Of a stretch of 64,000 bases of DNA, positions 33,801 through 46,584 are shown piece by piece. The notes below the pieces were generated by a model, which did not search any database, was not told where the DNA came from, and saw nothing but the letters and a program-made list of their open reading frames with translations. This stretch comes from Cytospora piceicola. Its lineage: Eukaryota; Ascomycota; Sordariomycetes; Diaporthales; Cytosporaceae. Both the position numbers and the translations under genes were made by a program. The stretch's first letter is position 1; each line of letters opens with the position of its first letter. The stretch covers positions 310,001 to 374,000 of the forward strand of contig JALQBC010000019.1 of assembly GCA_023375675.1 (NCBI GenBank). The letters are read 5' to 3'.

Positions 33801-36800
33801 ACGGGCGTCCGAACCCTATGATTTGCATGGGCTGGGTCTGGACGTCTGTCAGGTCGTGCGTGGCACGCCCTCATCAGGGCGAGTGACACGCGCTGACCAT
33901 CTTTAGTTGACGATTGAGAAAAAGAAGATAAGGTCAAAAAAAAAAAAGGACGGAAGCAACAATGGGCAACTCTGAGACAATAATCCGATGCCACCGTCGG
34001 ATTGTCTGAGTTACCGTCGGAGAAGGTCTTGTCAGCCGCCTTTGGACGAGGTACCTTGTAAAGACGTACTACCGGTATCCAACCTTCTTGGTTTCCCCTC
34101 ATGAGACCCCTTCCCCAATATTGAAGCCGTGCGGTAGGCGCCAGCGTACTACTGTGGGAAAAGCTGTTGGTGTGGGCTTGAAGACGTGGTTCTCGTTGAT
34201 TGGACTGTCTGGGCCGATTACTCGTGACCACAATCAGCGATATTGAAGAGGCTGGCGCGGGTTCAGGGTTTCTGATCGAGCCAAACCCGAATGAGGTTCG
34301 CCTTCAAGAGATGTCAATATCAATCATCAAGCCAGTCGTCCTCGACTGCTACTATGTACTGTATGGCGACATCGACAGAGCACAGAGTACCTAGCAACGC
34401 TAGCTGAACCTCTGTTTCCTCGTCAGGCTCGTCTGCTTAGAGTCCGGACGATACTTCGGTACTTCCTGCCGTCTTTCAATGAAGAGGCCCCTCCTAGGAG
34501 AGTCGAGCTGATGTGCCGTGTGCTGACGCTTCATCTCACTGAGATTTATCTCGTATTCGAAACAGACAAACAGGTTTCGGTTGTCGTGGTGTTCAAGATC
34601 ACCAGTGGACAAAAGCCATGATCGTCCCTGACTGGGGACTAAATTGCTGGAGGATACTGGATGTCCGGTGGACTGAACACGGTCCCGTATCATTTTGAAA
34701 CCTCACATCAGGGTTGACAGGCGTATTTGGTGAGCCACGTATAAGCCCTGCCAGCCTCCCAGTTGGATATCCCTCACCGTTGTCGCCTCAGGCAGAGGGT
34801 CCACGGCGCCGGAGAGCCGTGAGCGTACATAGATGCCGCAAGAATAGGCGGCACTAATAACTCGAGAGAGTGGAAAAGGCAAGAGGGCAGTGAGGGGAAA
34901 ACAGCTGAAACATCCCCAGGACGGCATCGTGGAGTCCACGCACTGACAAGGGTCAGTGATTGGCCAGGTTTTAGACGTACATAGCCGCTGTGCATTTGCA
35001 TGCAAGTGTTGAAGCGGCGTTGAAGAGCGCCCACCTTTCTCCCATCCCTACTTATCCATTGAATCTCGCGGCGATGAGATTTTAGACGGCTGCAGGGTCT
35101 CGAGGAAAGTCCGTCGGCATGGGGTATTCCGTACTGTCAGTCAGGCATGGTTGTAGTCAAGGAAGGTTGCATTCCGCTCCCGCGCAAGGAGCGCAACTGG
35201 ATGCAATCACTGCAATCACAAGAAGCAAAAGATGAAGCCCCGTCAGAACGAAATGTGATGATTAAGGCTTCAACCAGGATCGAGAAACCCTCCACAAAGC
35301 CGCGGCCCCAATGAGAACATTGCTCCGGTGCCGGGGAGGTGCGGATTCCTGCCTCACATCTACAGATTTGTACACTGTACTGCGATCTGCGGCCGAGATT
35401 TCTTAATTCCCGTGAGGGCGGAAGAGCTGCAGGTGGCAGGCCCTAGACATGCTCTTGCTTGCTTCCGAAAAGGATCTTGCCGAAGCTGACACTCGGTGTG
35501 ATAGTGTGATGCCAACTAGATTGCCAACCCGGATTTGGACCTTGAAGACAATGCCGGCACTCCTGGTTCGATCCTGAGGGGTAACATGTCGGACGATTCG
35601 GGTTCCGTGTTGGTGTTATTAGGGGGGGAGAAGTGGGCTGGTACTTTCGCCAGAGACCGCGGTAACTCTATTGACCTTGATGGTATCGATATTGGAGATC
35701 GCCGCCCCATAGCTCTCGCCCCCGGCAATGCGGCCCCTTGATCCGGATCCTCACGAAACTCTGTCGCAAGCCACCTGGGCAGGTCGACATGCCATAGATC
35801 CATCCAATGCGTGTGGCCACCACCATTTGACCAGTGAAAGTGAACCTCATTGTTCGTTCCGAAACTGGCCGCAAGCTTTTTGACCATTAGGTAGGTCCCG
35901 TATTTGGCACATCTGTGTTCCCGTGAACCCTTTTGTGACCCCACCATCTGGCGACGGCGGCCGGGGAAAGCTTGCAATCTTGTCCAGCGGCATGTTCAGC
36001 GGCAGATCTGTGGAGGTCCTGACTGGGATTCAAAGTTAATCCCGAAATTGGCCTGACTATTGTCGAATCTCATCGGTACCATCTATAGCGTCCAGTCTGT
36101 TATGTGTATGAGCTACTGGAGGCCGGCGATCAGGCTTGGACATGTAAGATGAGGGCTGTTCTGCAAGGTATAGATGACAGAGGCTGAGAGCTGTCGTCTG
36201 CGCGATCTTCAATGTCGTGGTTTGTTAGAGAGATGCTATATGCTGCCTGTATATATGTCATGCATGTGAGATGTAGGGGAGCATGAGGCTCAAAATCCAC
36301 AGCATGCCATGGCACTCGAGGAGCAGCATGCACACGCGCGTGTTGATGGGATGGGGGGATGCCGGATAGGTGCGTTTTGCTCCCTGTTGGCAAAGAAGGC
36401 AGGGGATGAGCTGCGGGCCACTGTTGCGCTACCGTGGCTACGTACCAGCGCGTGGTGGCTGAGGCCCGCCGCTTCACGCCACGCACAACGCCGTCTGGAC
36501 CTAAAACAAGACGGCGTCACTACCAGTCAACGGTGTACTTGGCTGCTAGGTATACGATGTTTCTGGAAGTCTTCGAAGGCCAACCAGTCCTGCCAGTCTG
36601 CACCACCTACTCCCGGCATTGCCCCGACAGGCTCCTATTCCCGGGTCCTGCGAGCAAAGGAGCTTCCTCTAGCAGTGAAGCTAGACCGTCCCAGCGAGGC
36701 AACCTACTGGCACACCCGACTTGCGGATCATGGAGGCGGATATGACCATTGTGCTGCTATAGTGTGTGGGCCTTGCAACATCGTCGTTGAACTAGTGATC

Positions 36801-39240
36801 CTCACTATGAGATAATCTGATATTGCAAGGTTGACAAAAGACAACATGTTGTCGGCAGATGATCCAAGTGAAGTACATGATACCAGTGCTCCGCTAATGT
36901 ACGGCGGGAAGGGTACAGATGCGTACCCACCGATAACCATCCAAAAACCTGAGACCCAACAAGGGCCACGGAGTAGTCCCGGCGTCGGTGCAAAATCCTT
37001 GCAGTATGCAGGTTATTTTGTACTGGGTGGGGGCTTTGCTAGGTGGGGGAGGGGTGTCGCGAGAATGCAAAAAGGACGCACAAACTTGCCCCTGCTCTCA
37101 GAGCCCACCAGCCAGCCCGCTACTCAACCCGGCGCTTGGCAACAACGGCCACAGTGCATCGTGGTTGAAACTGCGCCGGTTGCGAGGAGTATGCAGTAGG
37201 AAGATATTGCCTGTTGAGCAAGGAACGCTCAGTTTTATGTCCGGGTAGCTGGAAGGTCACCGAAGTTGTCGAATCTACCAGTCGATGAACTTTTATTTGA
37301 TGGCTTGACTTTGTTGGTAAAAGCATCTGACGGATGGTTTGGGCCCCGACCAAGCGACAATCAACGTTGCGTGACAATAGCTTTTCTGACCAGTCCCCGT
37401 TGACCACGACTTCGACTCGACCGAAAGCGGTATCTTTATCGCCTGCTCGAAAAGTGATAGGTTCACACCTATGCAAGGGTTGTCCCGAATGTACCTATTT
37501 AGACGGGAAGTTCCTCCGTCGTGCTCACGGTCGCCAACAAGGGATTCACTCTCGAAGGTGAGCGGTGACGACACGCGCGATGCCAGGAAAAGTAGCGAAC
37601 TGAGAAAACGCTTGCATGGCGATGGTGTGAAGAGCGAGCATCATCATGTGTGCTGATGCCAACAAAGCCTGGATAAACGTATGCAAGGCTTGGTTGCCGA
37701 GTTGAGGTTTGCTTGCTTAGCTTGGGTCATGTCCCCGGGTCCCTCCTGCTCCTGCACCTGCACCTGCAGGCGGTCTCCCCCAGGCTGCAGGGCCAGTGCA
37801 CTGCAGACGGGCCACAGGAGCCCAGGCTCGCTCAGGTAACCGGCGCCGGCTTGTGGTTCCCTAGGTATTCAGGTATTCATGTGAGATTCGATATGGTTGC
37901 TTGGGGCGCAGGCGCTTGAAATCTTGCATTGGAGCCCTAGAGCGCACCTCCGTCGTAATACACCCACACGAGCTTCTGACGCTGGGGCAGGCACAAGCAA
38001 TCGTACTGAGAGCTCTTCAGCAGAGATCCTATTAATGGTGATGAGCAGCGTCCCTCAAAATACGTTGAGGCATCGGCTTTGAAGGGCCCAGGTGCGATCA
38101 ACGTCTTGTGGGAGCATCTCTCAAGGGCCCCAGGTCGAAAGGACTGGCAGATTGGGCCCGATCCTGGGAACCAAGCTCTAGCTTTAGCTCTAGCAGTAAG
38201 AACCCAGTCTGGTAGTTTATTCCAAGTGGGTCCGACACCCCCTCCTTGCTTATAGCGGCAGCCGTACAGTCAGACGTCAGACGGTAAGCGCGATGATCTC
38301 CTGGATGAACTGACTCTGGACGGCAACGACGACACAGACGACAGACACCTGTCGAGCCCCCATGACTAACAAACAGTACCCTCGAGGACGAGGCTGCATA
38401 GTGCACGCAAGGGCTTTCCCATGCGCCACTTTTGGCTGGTCCGCCTTCGATAGGAACAAAATCGTCGTATGCGCTCTCGGTCGACTTGATATATACTCGG
38501 TAGGTAGCACATGGTGACTCGCCAATACTGCTGGATGGCGAGAATTCCAGCATCCCAGAGCATAAGCCAAGCAGAACAGCGAGGGACTACCGTGAAAACA
38601 GACGCTGCTATGTTACGTCTGCCGAAAGGATGGGAGCTCTGCGGTGGGCTCGGCTGCCGGATAGTAAGCGAAAGGTAAGATCGAGGCCATGGTTTGGAAA
38701 GACCCAGATCATCCTTCAGCCTAGCCGCCTGGTAGCCCTGGTCGGGGAATTATGTACATGAGATGTAGAGATCTCCAGCGCCTCCGTGCTGCATGCATAC
38801 CATAGCACCCAAGGCACCACCTGGGGCTTGATGCGGCGAGCAGTCCCAGTGGCATCGTGGGGCGGTAGTGAAGATGGTGTACAATGTAGATCTAGCCGTG
38901 GAGCCACCGAGGTGAATGAGAAGGGGGAAAAAAGAGACGATGAGGCGTTCATGCGCGTCTCGAGCGTTGCAAGGCCTGCGTCTGCACCAACCGTGCATTG
39001 CAGGAAAGCAGTCAAGAGTTGCTGGGTGCTGGGGAGGAAGAGGAGGCGTGTGTGGGAACTCCGGAAGTTACGATGCTAGTAGGCAATCTATCAATATTAC
39101 GTTCAGCGAACTGGGTGACGGGTGTCAAGTTTGGACCATCCCGGTTACGCTACCTACCGTCTACAGTCACCGTCCATCCACCGTCCACCGTCCACCGTCC
39201 AGCGTTTTTATGTTTTGGTCAGTCGCCAGCCGCCAGCCTC

Positions 39241-39243
<3 letters not shown>

Positions 39244-39279
<36 letters not shown>
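39244..39279 (+). repeat. (TC)n microsatellite
   Basis: A run of about 18 TC dinucleotides inside the gene desert. It is directly preceded by tandem CCACCGTC-type short repeats at about 39172-39202. Confidence 0.9.
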
Positions 39280-39281
<2 letters not shown>

Positions 39282-41773
39282 TTCACAAAAGACATGTGCT
39301 GGAAAATCCGAGCATCGTAAAGAATTCCTGTATGTGCTGTAATGTCTAATTGTGCATTGAATACTGGCATGCAGAGCGGACAATCTGCAAAAATGCAATG
39401 CAATGCAGTACTGGTACTGTAGAACAACAGCGTTCAGCATCCTGCAGATCAATTACTCCCGGGGCCTCTGACTGCTGACCCCCTGGACCCCTCCCCAAGT
39501 CCCCATGGTTCTCATGGTTTCCAAGGTTGGCCTGGTCTGGCCTGGCTATGTGGCCTTGCAGACACTCTCCAGAACGTTGCAGCCAGCGCGCGCTGCTGTC
39601 CACGTCTGCATCTGCATCGCAAGTTGCCACCACAATGGTGGTAACACGGTAGTGGCGGCAGGATCATCACCAAGTTCGTCTCTACAGTACATACTTTGTA
39701 CAGGATCATCACTCATCTTCTTCCATGCCTTTGACAGCAAGCAGGTTGCAAGCAGGGTTCGAAGTCGAAAGATGGTGGTCTGCTCCAGCCCCCCACCACA
39801 TCTGACACCCGGGATTGACAAGGGTATCTCTAAAGATAATTGATCTGGTCGCTCCACTGGTGCCGTGCCGCACAGGAACGGCACGCTTTTCCAGTGCTTA
39901 TGCTGCATTCGACGTACTCCGAGCTCACAATCATTTCGCCGTGCCCATCTCTAGGACGACTGTTCATTGTTCTCGCAGCCATCAATAACAGGCAGGACTG
40001 GACTAGGGCCAGCAGCTTTTGATATGAAGGTCTGGGTGCGAGAAATGACCTACAGAACTGGTCGAAGGGCTGCCGCGCGTGTGCGCCTGATGCGCTTCCA
40101 AAGTAAAGAAGGTACTGTATCATGATACATTGGTGCGCTGGCCCCCTGTCTTGGTCAAGGTTCAAGTGAGTGCGGCATTGCAACTCTGCAGGGACGGGGG
40201 AGTCAGCATTGGCCTGCGCTGGAGACTGCCCAGCAGCCCAGGTGCTGACGAGGGCTTCCCGCATCAGATCGGGCCCGGGGCGGGCGTCTTCTCCATACGT
40301 CAATTGTTCCTCCCATTCATCTCTAGAACCCAACAAAGATCACGAAACCAAGATGGAAGCCTGTTTTTCTATAGCCTGATGGGTTTGGTGCGCTCTAGGC
40401 CTGAGCGTTAAAAACTGTGTAAGCCCTCGATTCTCCCCACTGGCGCTGATTGGACAGGCATGAGCATCCCGATTCCGCGGACAAGTGACTTGTTCTCATT
40501 CGATGCTACTCTCACGCCACCGGATACCAATTCTCGACAGGGCGGTACGGAATACCTTCTTCGTTGTCAATAATAAAGGATACGACCGTGCAACGAATTT
40601 TGCTGGCCAACTGGCCAATTGATACAGCCACTGTCCAGCAAGGACGGTGTAGTTTTGGACAACTCTCACTGTCCCCGGATCGCTCGAATTATATGATTCG
40701 TCGATAAAGGCAGGAGCTGCCCCCGGTCCAGTATTGAGTGCCGATCACTTCCGAGGCCCAATGGACGACGAGGCGGTACAGATTAAAGCTCCCTGCATGC
40801 TGGCCAGACTGTGTTTGTGCACCTCAGCAGGGTCGTGGCTGAGGATGACTTATTACACACACAACACAGACACACAAACTTCCAAGGTTGGTTCAGGGTC
40901 CTCAGGAAGGGTGGCTGACGATGACGCCGACAGGATGCGAGAGGTGGGGAGCATCTAGAAACTGACGACCAGTGGCTGCACAGAGCATTGTCTCGTGAGC
41001 GGTATATGCCAGATCGATGTGCTCTGCATGCAAGGAAGATGGCGGGCCCCTCACTTGCAAGCATCAAGGGAAGGGTCGGGGCAAGTTCTACGTATGTAGA
41101 TCCAATTGACCGACAGCGACAGGTTCTCCTTCGGAACCGTCTTATCTGTCAGCAAGAGACAGCATTGAACATAACAACAAAGCTTCCAGTCGAATGAGTC
41201 CAGATGTCCCCACAGCCTGGGGGTCATCGGTACAACACACACATCTACGCAGTACACACACAAGACAATACTTAGTAATGGGAACAAAACCCAGTTCTTA
41301 TCTTCAAAGGTGGTCCGTCCAGCATATACTTAGTACCTAGGTGATAAATAAACGGGAGGCTAGCAATGCTGCGCGCGTATTTCAGCGACTGGCTATATAA
41401 CTCTAGTGCCCGGCCGGGACACTTTGAGTCTCAAGAGTTTTCTCGGGCTACCTAGGTATTCTAATGTGCTGGCCACGGAGCCGGGGATAGCAAAGTTTAG
41501 TACTGTTGCGTAGCAGTTGACTACCGAAACTAGCGGAGACTGACCGTACCGTTATCGTATGTTGGACCGCCGTCCCGCCGTCCCAGCCAGGTACTTCCCA
41601 CAGAAGAGCGATGAAACCCATCCTAGCTGGCCAGGCTTCTCAGCTCTCGAGTTCTGATATCAAGGAGCCCCTACCTATAAGTGCCGGCACATATACCATC
41701 AGGACGTTGGGTCTAACGGTGAGGTCTGCAAGAAACCTTGGAAAGCTTTTAAGCTATCACCTCAGTATACATA

Positions 41774-41881
41774 CTTACCTACCTAGGTAGGTACATATGT
41801 GCGCAGTACACACCTGATGTATTTACATACCTACCTTAGGTACCTAAGTACCTAGCCAGGTATGTACTCAGGTACTGTACC
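41774..41881. repeat. Cluster of CCTAGG/TTAAGG-type palindromes
   Basis: Within about 110 bp there are CTACCTAGGTAGGTAC, CTTAGGTACCTAAG, a CTAGCCAGG variant and further GTAC-containing steps. They are overlapping self-complementary motifs, not a simple tandem repeat. Confidence 0.75.
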
Positions 41882-42869
41882 CACAACGGCGGGCGGGGAT
41901 AGACACAGTATATTTGTAGGCAAGTGGCGAGGTATTCGCACTCACCCTGGCCCGTTGACGTTGAGGTGGCCGAGCCCCACCCACAATGCTGGGCAAAAGG
42001 AAACCCCCACATACCCTTGTTTACGGATCCACCCAGCGGAAAAGTCTCTCACCCCTCTTCCTTGGTGCAACCTCGTAAAGTCACGCCCCCTACCTCTCTT
42101 TCCCTCTTGTCGAGGCCTGAGGCTGTTGCTCCTGCCTCACGAGGTCTCCTAGTCAAAAGAATGAACGGAATCCTTCGGGTACCCAGGTATCAACAGAAGG
42201 ATGGGAAAGGGGGAAAATTGGTTATCAAATAGGATGTTTGGACAGTACAATCCTCCGCTGTGCTGTCCTGTTGGGAAAGCGTTATGTATGCAATGGAATC
42301 TGGAGACACATGCAGTCAAAGTTCAGACCACCTACCTGGGCAACCTTGGAAATGCGGAATATGTAGGGAAGTAGTTTTGTTCAGTGAATGCTAGCGAAGG
42401 TACCGCGGATGCGAACGGCCCCGACGCAGGACCCACCCCTGCCCAGAACAGCACTGAACCCTGCAAGTGCAGCAATAAGTACGGAAGTAAGTAAGTACCT
42501 TGTCATCTTTCCGCACGCCCCCCCCCCAAAAAAGCCCAGTTGAAGTTTGAACCGTCGTGCCCAGGTGGACCAGGGGACCCAACGTCTTCGTACCCACTCT
42601 CCGTCCACCTCTGATCCTTGCCCCGGACCAGACAGATCACAGCAACCTTTGAACTTCAGTGGGGAAACGAGCAAGACGAGGCAGACAGACCCCAGACCCA
42701 GGCCTGACAACACAAACCCACCTCGATTGCTGGTCCACCGACTCCACCACGTCTTCCTGCCCGCCGGCGAGAATACCCACCCCTGTCCTGGCAACCTGGG
42801 CATGGGCATTGGCAGACCGGAGCAAGTGCCACTTCGTGCCTTGAACACCGTCCCCCCGCTCTCCATATC

Positions 42870-42892
42870 TACCTAGGTACAGTACCTAGGTA
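42870..42892. repeat. Perfect 11-bp inverted repeat around one base
   Basis: TACCTAGGTAC at 42870-42880 and its exact complement GTACCTAGGTA at 42882-42892 are separated by a single A. Each arm is itself nearly palindromic. It lies 1.4 kb upstream of the StuA start codon. Confidence 0.9.
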
Positions 42893-43076
42893 TCTAGGTG
42901 GGTACTACTACAATGTACACGGTACTCCGCACCCGCCTCCAGATGCTCCAGAAGAGACCCTGCCTGCTGTTACCTGAACGTGTTGGGGGGGAACCTCCAG
43001 TTTCCCTCAATCCCTCATTCTCAATCACTCACTCACTCAATCATTCATTCAATCACTGTGTGTGTATCTACGTACT

Positions 43077-43316
43077 TGTATGTATGTATGTATGTACCAT
43101 CACTGACCAGTCCAGTCGTCCCAAATCCACATCCACAGTCCGGTTGAGCACAGCAAAAAAGGCTCGCCGTGGGGAGAGGAATCCGTCACCCTGGTCTGGT
43201 TTTCCCTTCTCTTTTTGCAGTGGACTTGCCCATTCTAATCTAAGACCACCCGTGGTAACAGTACATATATACATACGTACATGCATGCATGCATGCCTAC
43301 ATACATACATACATAC
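43077..43316. repeat. Facing (TGTA)n and (CATG)n/(CATA)n microsatellites
   Basis: A (TGTA)5 run at 43077-43097 faces ATGC repeats at 43280-43296 and a (CATA)n run at 43298-43316. The first and last are complementary, so a stem closing a loop of about 200 nt is possible in single-stranded DNA or RNA. Confidence 0.7.
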
Positions 43317-44157
43317 CTAGGTATTGTAGTAGCGTTGACCAAGATCCCTGGTCGAGAGTGGGTTACTCTTTCGTAGTTCTGTTTTCTCTCTGATCTACCC
43401 TGACCTTCCTCCCCATCATCCTTCAACCTCTCCTCTCACTACCGCCAAAACTCTCCTCGAGATCGTCCTTTCTTCCTTCTACCTCTTTACCTCTTCCACT
43501 TCCTCTTGCCACTTTACCTCCATCACGATTTGCTCGGCTTCCGCAATTGTTCGTGTGAGGAGAGATAGCAGCAGGTTCAGGCAAGGTGAGCGACCAGACT
43601 GCCTTTCGCCCCCACATATGCACAGACAGGCAAACAGCTTGCCGACCGTCTCTCTGAATCGAGCTGCGCTTGCACTCGTTCCCCCTTCGACGCGCGCGCG
43701 CCGGTACCAAGGAACTGGGAAACTAACTGCTGTTGCAAAAGATTCTAGTGACGAGAAGCTTGTTCCACGCATTCGTGGTCTTTGTCCATTGCGGAGTCAA
43801 CAAAACAGTCTGGCGACAGCTCATCCACCGTGACCTGGATAAGACAGTTGCGGCGCTTAAGCTAACGACGCCCTCAACGATTCTGAGAACCCGGATCCCA
43901 ACTCTACCCCCCCTGACAAAGAAAAAAGATTCCCCAATCTTCTTTCCCTACGAGGTCGCTCTCATTTCTAGGTCCATACTGGTGGATTTCCGACGTTCAA
44001 GACGATTCAATGTCAATTTCTTGAGCACAATTGTCCAACGTCACGACTCTTCACGCCAACGCTTTTCCAGGACTTGCGACCACGCCCACTCACATATTCA
44101 ACCTACCTCAGTTCACGAAGAGGTCAATTGCATTTCCTGGCGGCTTTGTCTCATTTT

Positions 44158-44202
44158 ATGCTATCTATTGGTGGGGCTGGTCAATCTTCCCGCTTGTCGT
44201 AA
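44158..44202 (+). other. Upstream mini-ORF (14 codons) in the StuA leader
   Basis: ATG at 44158 reads 14 codons (MLSIGGAGQSSRLS) to TAA, ending 70 nt before the StuA ATG. A second very short one (ATG TCA ATT TCT TGA) begins at about 44010. Aspergillus stuA transcripts carry upstream mini-ORFs that control translation. Whether these are transcribed here is inferred. Confidence 0.5.
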
Positions 44203-44272
44203 TATCATCGATTCCCCGTGGGCTTAGCTTACCGGTAGAATCTGACCGTTTCCTGGTCACGCAATCGTTTTC

Positions 44273-46584
44273 ATGTTTAACGACAGAAACACCGAGAAGC
44301 TGGATCTACCGTCGATTTCCCAAGTGCCGATCCGGGGTCAGTCCGACATCCCGTATTATACCGCGCCGCGTCCAACGTACATGAACGAGAGACTGCCTAC
44401 ATTGCCTCCTGTCCACTCGCAACAGGCATACTCGACCAGTACGGGTTCGCCCCCGGGTAGCTCTCTTGGGTCTTCGACGAGTTCACACGCAGGATCTCAG
44501 TCTTCATACACATCAGCTGCCCCGTCCCTTGGAGCAAAGACACCGCCAACTCCCTCGTCTTCAGAGTATCCCGCGATACCAGGACCTGTTACCACCTCAG
44601 GGGGCTACGAGGCATACCCAGCCATGAATCAGGCACCACCTCAAGACCCGAATAGCATGTACTACCCAGCGCAACCACACATGTCTCACGGTTCTGCGCC
44701 GCCTCCAGTTACCTCCTCGATGGCACACTATCCTCCACCGCAGCCACCTCTACTGCAACCAGGCCCTGCCCAGTACTCGGCAACTCCTCACCCATACCCT
44801 CAGTATGGATACGGGAATGGCGGCCTCACTTCCCCACCCGCGGCTCCTGTGTCTGGCGGCATGCCCCAGAATGTTCTTCCGCTTCCGGGACAGCCAGGCA
44901 TGCCCAATCAGTACAGCGGCTTCGACACCACCGGACAGGTAGCACCTCCAGGCATGAAGCCCCGGGTCACAGCGACGCTTTGGGAGGATGAGGGCAGTCT
45001 ATGCTTCCAAGTCGAGGCCAGGGGTATCTGCGTAGCACGTAGAGAAGGTCAGTTTGTTCATCTGTGGCTGTAAAGTAATGTGACTAATATGGTGGCAGAC
45101 AATCACATGATCAACGGTACCAAGTTGCTCAACGTTGCGGGCATGACCAGAGGCAGGCGAGATGGTATTTTGAAGAGTGAGAAGGTCAGGCATGTCGTGA
45201 AAATCGGCCCAATGCACCTCAAGGGTGTCTGGTATGTTTTAAAGTTTCTTGCCTCAATTTCGCAAAGGCTTGTCTCTAACACCGCAACAGGATTCCTTTC
45301 GAGAGGGCTCTGGATTTTGCCAATAAAGAGAAAATCACCGAGCTGCTTTACCCCTTGTTCGTGCACAACATTGGTGCACTCCTTTACCATCCCACCAATC
45401 AAAACCGGACAACGCAGGTGATGCAGGCTGCTGAGCGCCGTAAGCAGGAGCAGCAGACACAGATGCGAAACACTCAGCCACCAGCCCCATTACCTTCCCT
45501 GCAGCAGCACCATCACCACCACTCGATGGCTCTTCCCGGACCACAGCCTCCTATACCATCCCACGGTCGGCCTTCTCTTGACCGTGCTCACACGTTCCCC
45601 ACTCCTCCCACGAGTGCTTCAAGCGTGATGGGAAGCATGGGAGCTGACAACTACCAATGGCCACAACAACAGGCCATGAATGGTTCTCAGGGTACCAACC
45701 CCATGTCCATTGATACAAGCCTCAGCAACACCCGCTCAATGCCCGCCACTCCGGCAACGACTCCCCCCGGAAGCAGCATCCAGAGCATGTCTTCCTATCC
45801 TCCCGCGACGCAGGCGTACGATAACTCGCGGCAGCAGTACGCCGCGCCGCCTCTGCAGTCTCCATACCAACATGCGAACACCAGTCCTCAAGACCGGTCG
45901 ATGTATGGACAGGGCAGTTACGTGAAGAACGAGATGGGCCCACCATCAAGCCGTCCCTCGATAGCAGGCATTCCTGCTGATCAGGACAACAAGCCTTCTA
46001 ACGGCTACCCCAGTCAAGGCGGCGAGCATGTTTCTCAGCAGGGCCCCGACGAAGAGGCAGAGCACGAACATGAGACGGAGTACACGCATGACCGGGGTAC
46101 GTATGATGGTGGCAACACGCAGTACAACTACAGCGCGCCTCCTCTTGCTCCCATCCAGTCCGATCATTCCCATCTTTCCCCAGAGATGGCTGGATCTGCT
46201 GGCCACCAAGGCGCTTCAGGTCGGTCAACGCCTCGCAGCGCTGCTCCCCCTCAATCCTACTACCCACCCTCAGGCTACAACACGCCTCCCCGGACATCCG
46301 GGCAGTCGGGCATGTACAATGTGGTGAGCAATGATCGGGGTCCAACAAATGGCGAATACGCATCGCAATCCGACATGAACTCCTCATTGCAAAATGGCTA
46401 CGCTCCTGCTCCCCTGAACGGTGCCTCTGGCGGAATGAAGCGCGGCCGAGACGATGAGGACGAACGGCCTCCCAGTGGTGGACCTGGGATGGAGATGAAG
46501 CGACGGAAGACCTTGGCGCTCGACTCGGCACCGCCAGTCTATCAACCCGCCCCTGCTGTTGCTGCTCCTATTCGACGGAGATAG
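44273..46584 (+). CDS. stuA: APSES-family developmental transcription factor StuA/Asm1
   Basis: Three exons (44273..45047, 45099..45231, 45291..46584) encode 733 aa. The introns of 51 and 59 nt lie inside the DNA-binding domain, as in orthologues. Residues 1-230 are Pro/Ser/Tyr/Gln-rich. The APSES (KilA-N-like) DNA-binding domain spans about 231-335, running from [20 protein letters not shown] through [20 protein letters not shown] and [16 protein letters not shown] to [13 protein letters not shown]. The C-terminal half is Gln/Pro-rich with a bipartite nuclear-localisation pattern near the end (KRGRDD ... MKRRK). StuA in Aspergillus and Asm-1 in Neurospora control conidiophore and sexual development and bind WCGCGWNM-type sites. 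The start is supported by conservation of the [10 protein letters not shown] motif immediately after it. Long upstream sequence and leader mini-ORFs suggest complex regulation. Confidence 0.95.

Larger units (their letters stand above)
27408..44272. other. 16.9-kb gene desert upstream of the StuA gene
   Basis: I could not assemble any convincing gene in this stretch. The 5'-most 500 bp should hold the BRCT promoter, and the last few kb the StuA promoter and leader. Sequence composition looks normal rather than AT-rich, so it does not look like RIP-mutated transposon DNA. It contains simple repeats, many TACCTAGGTA-type palindromes (clusters at 41.77-41.88 and 42.87-42.91 kb) and a TATATAA box at 41394-41400. 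It also holds one long open frame of 357 codons (29913-30986, minus) with no recognisable domain. Confidence 0.6.
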
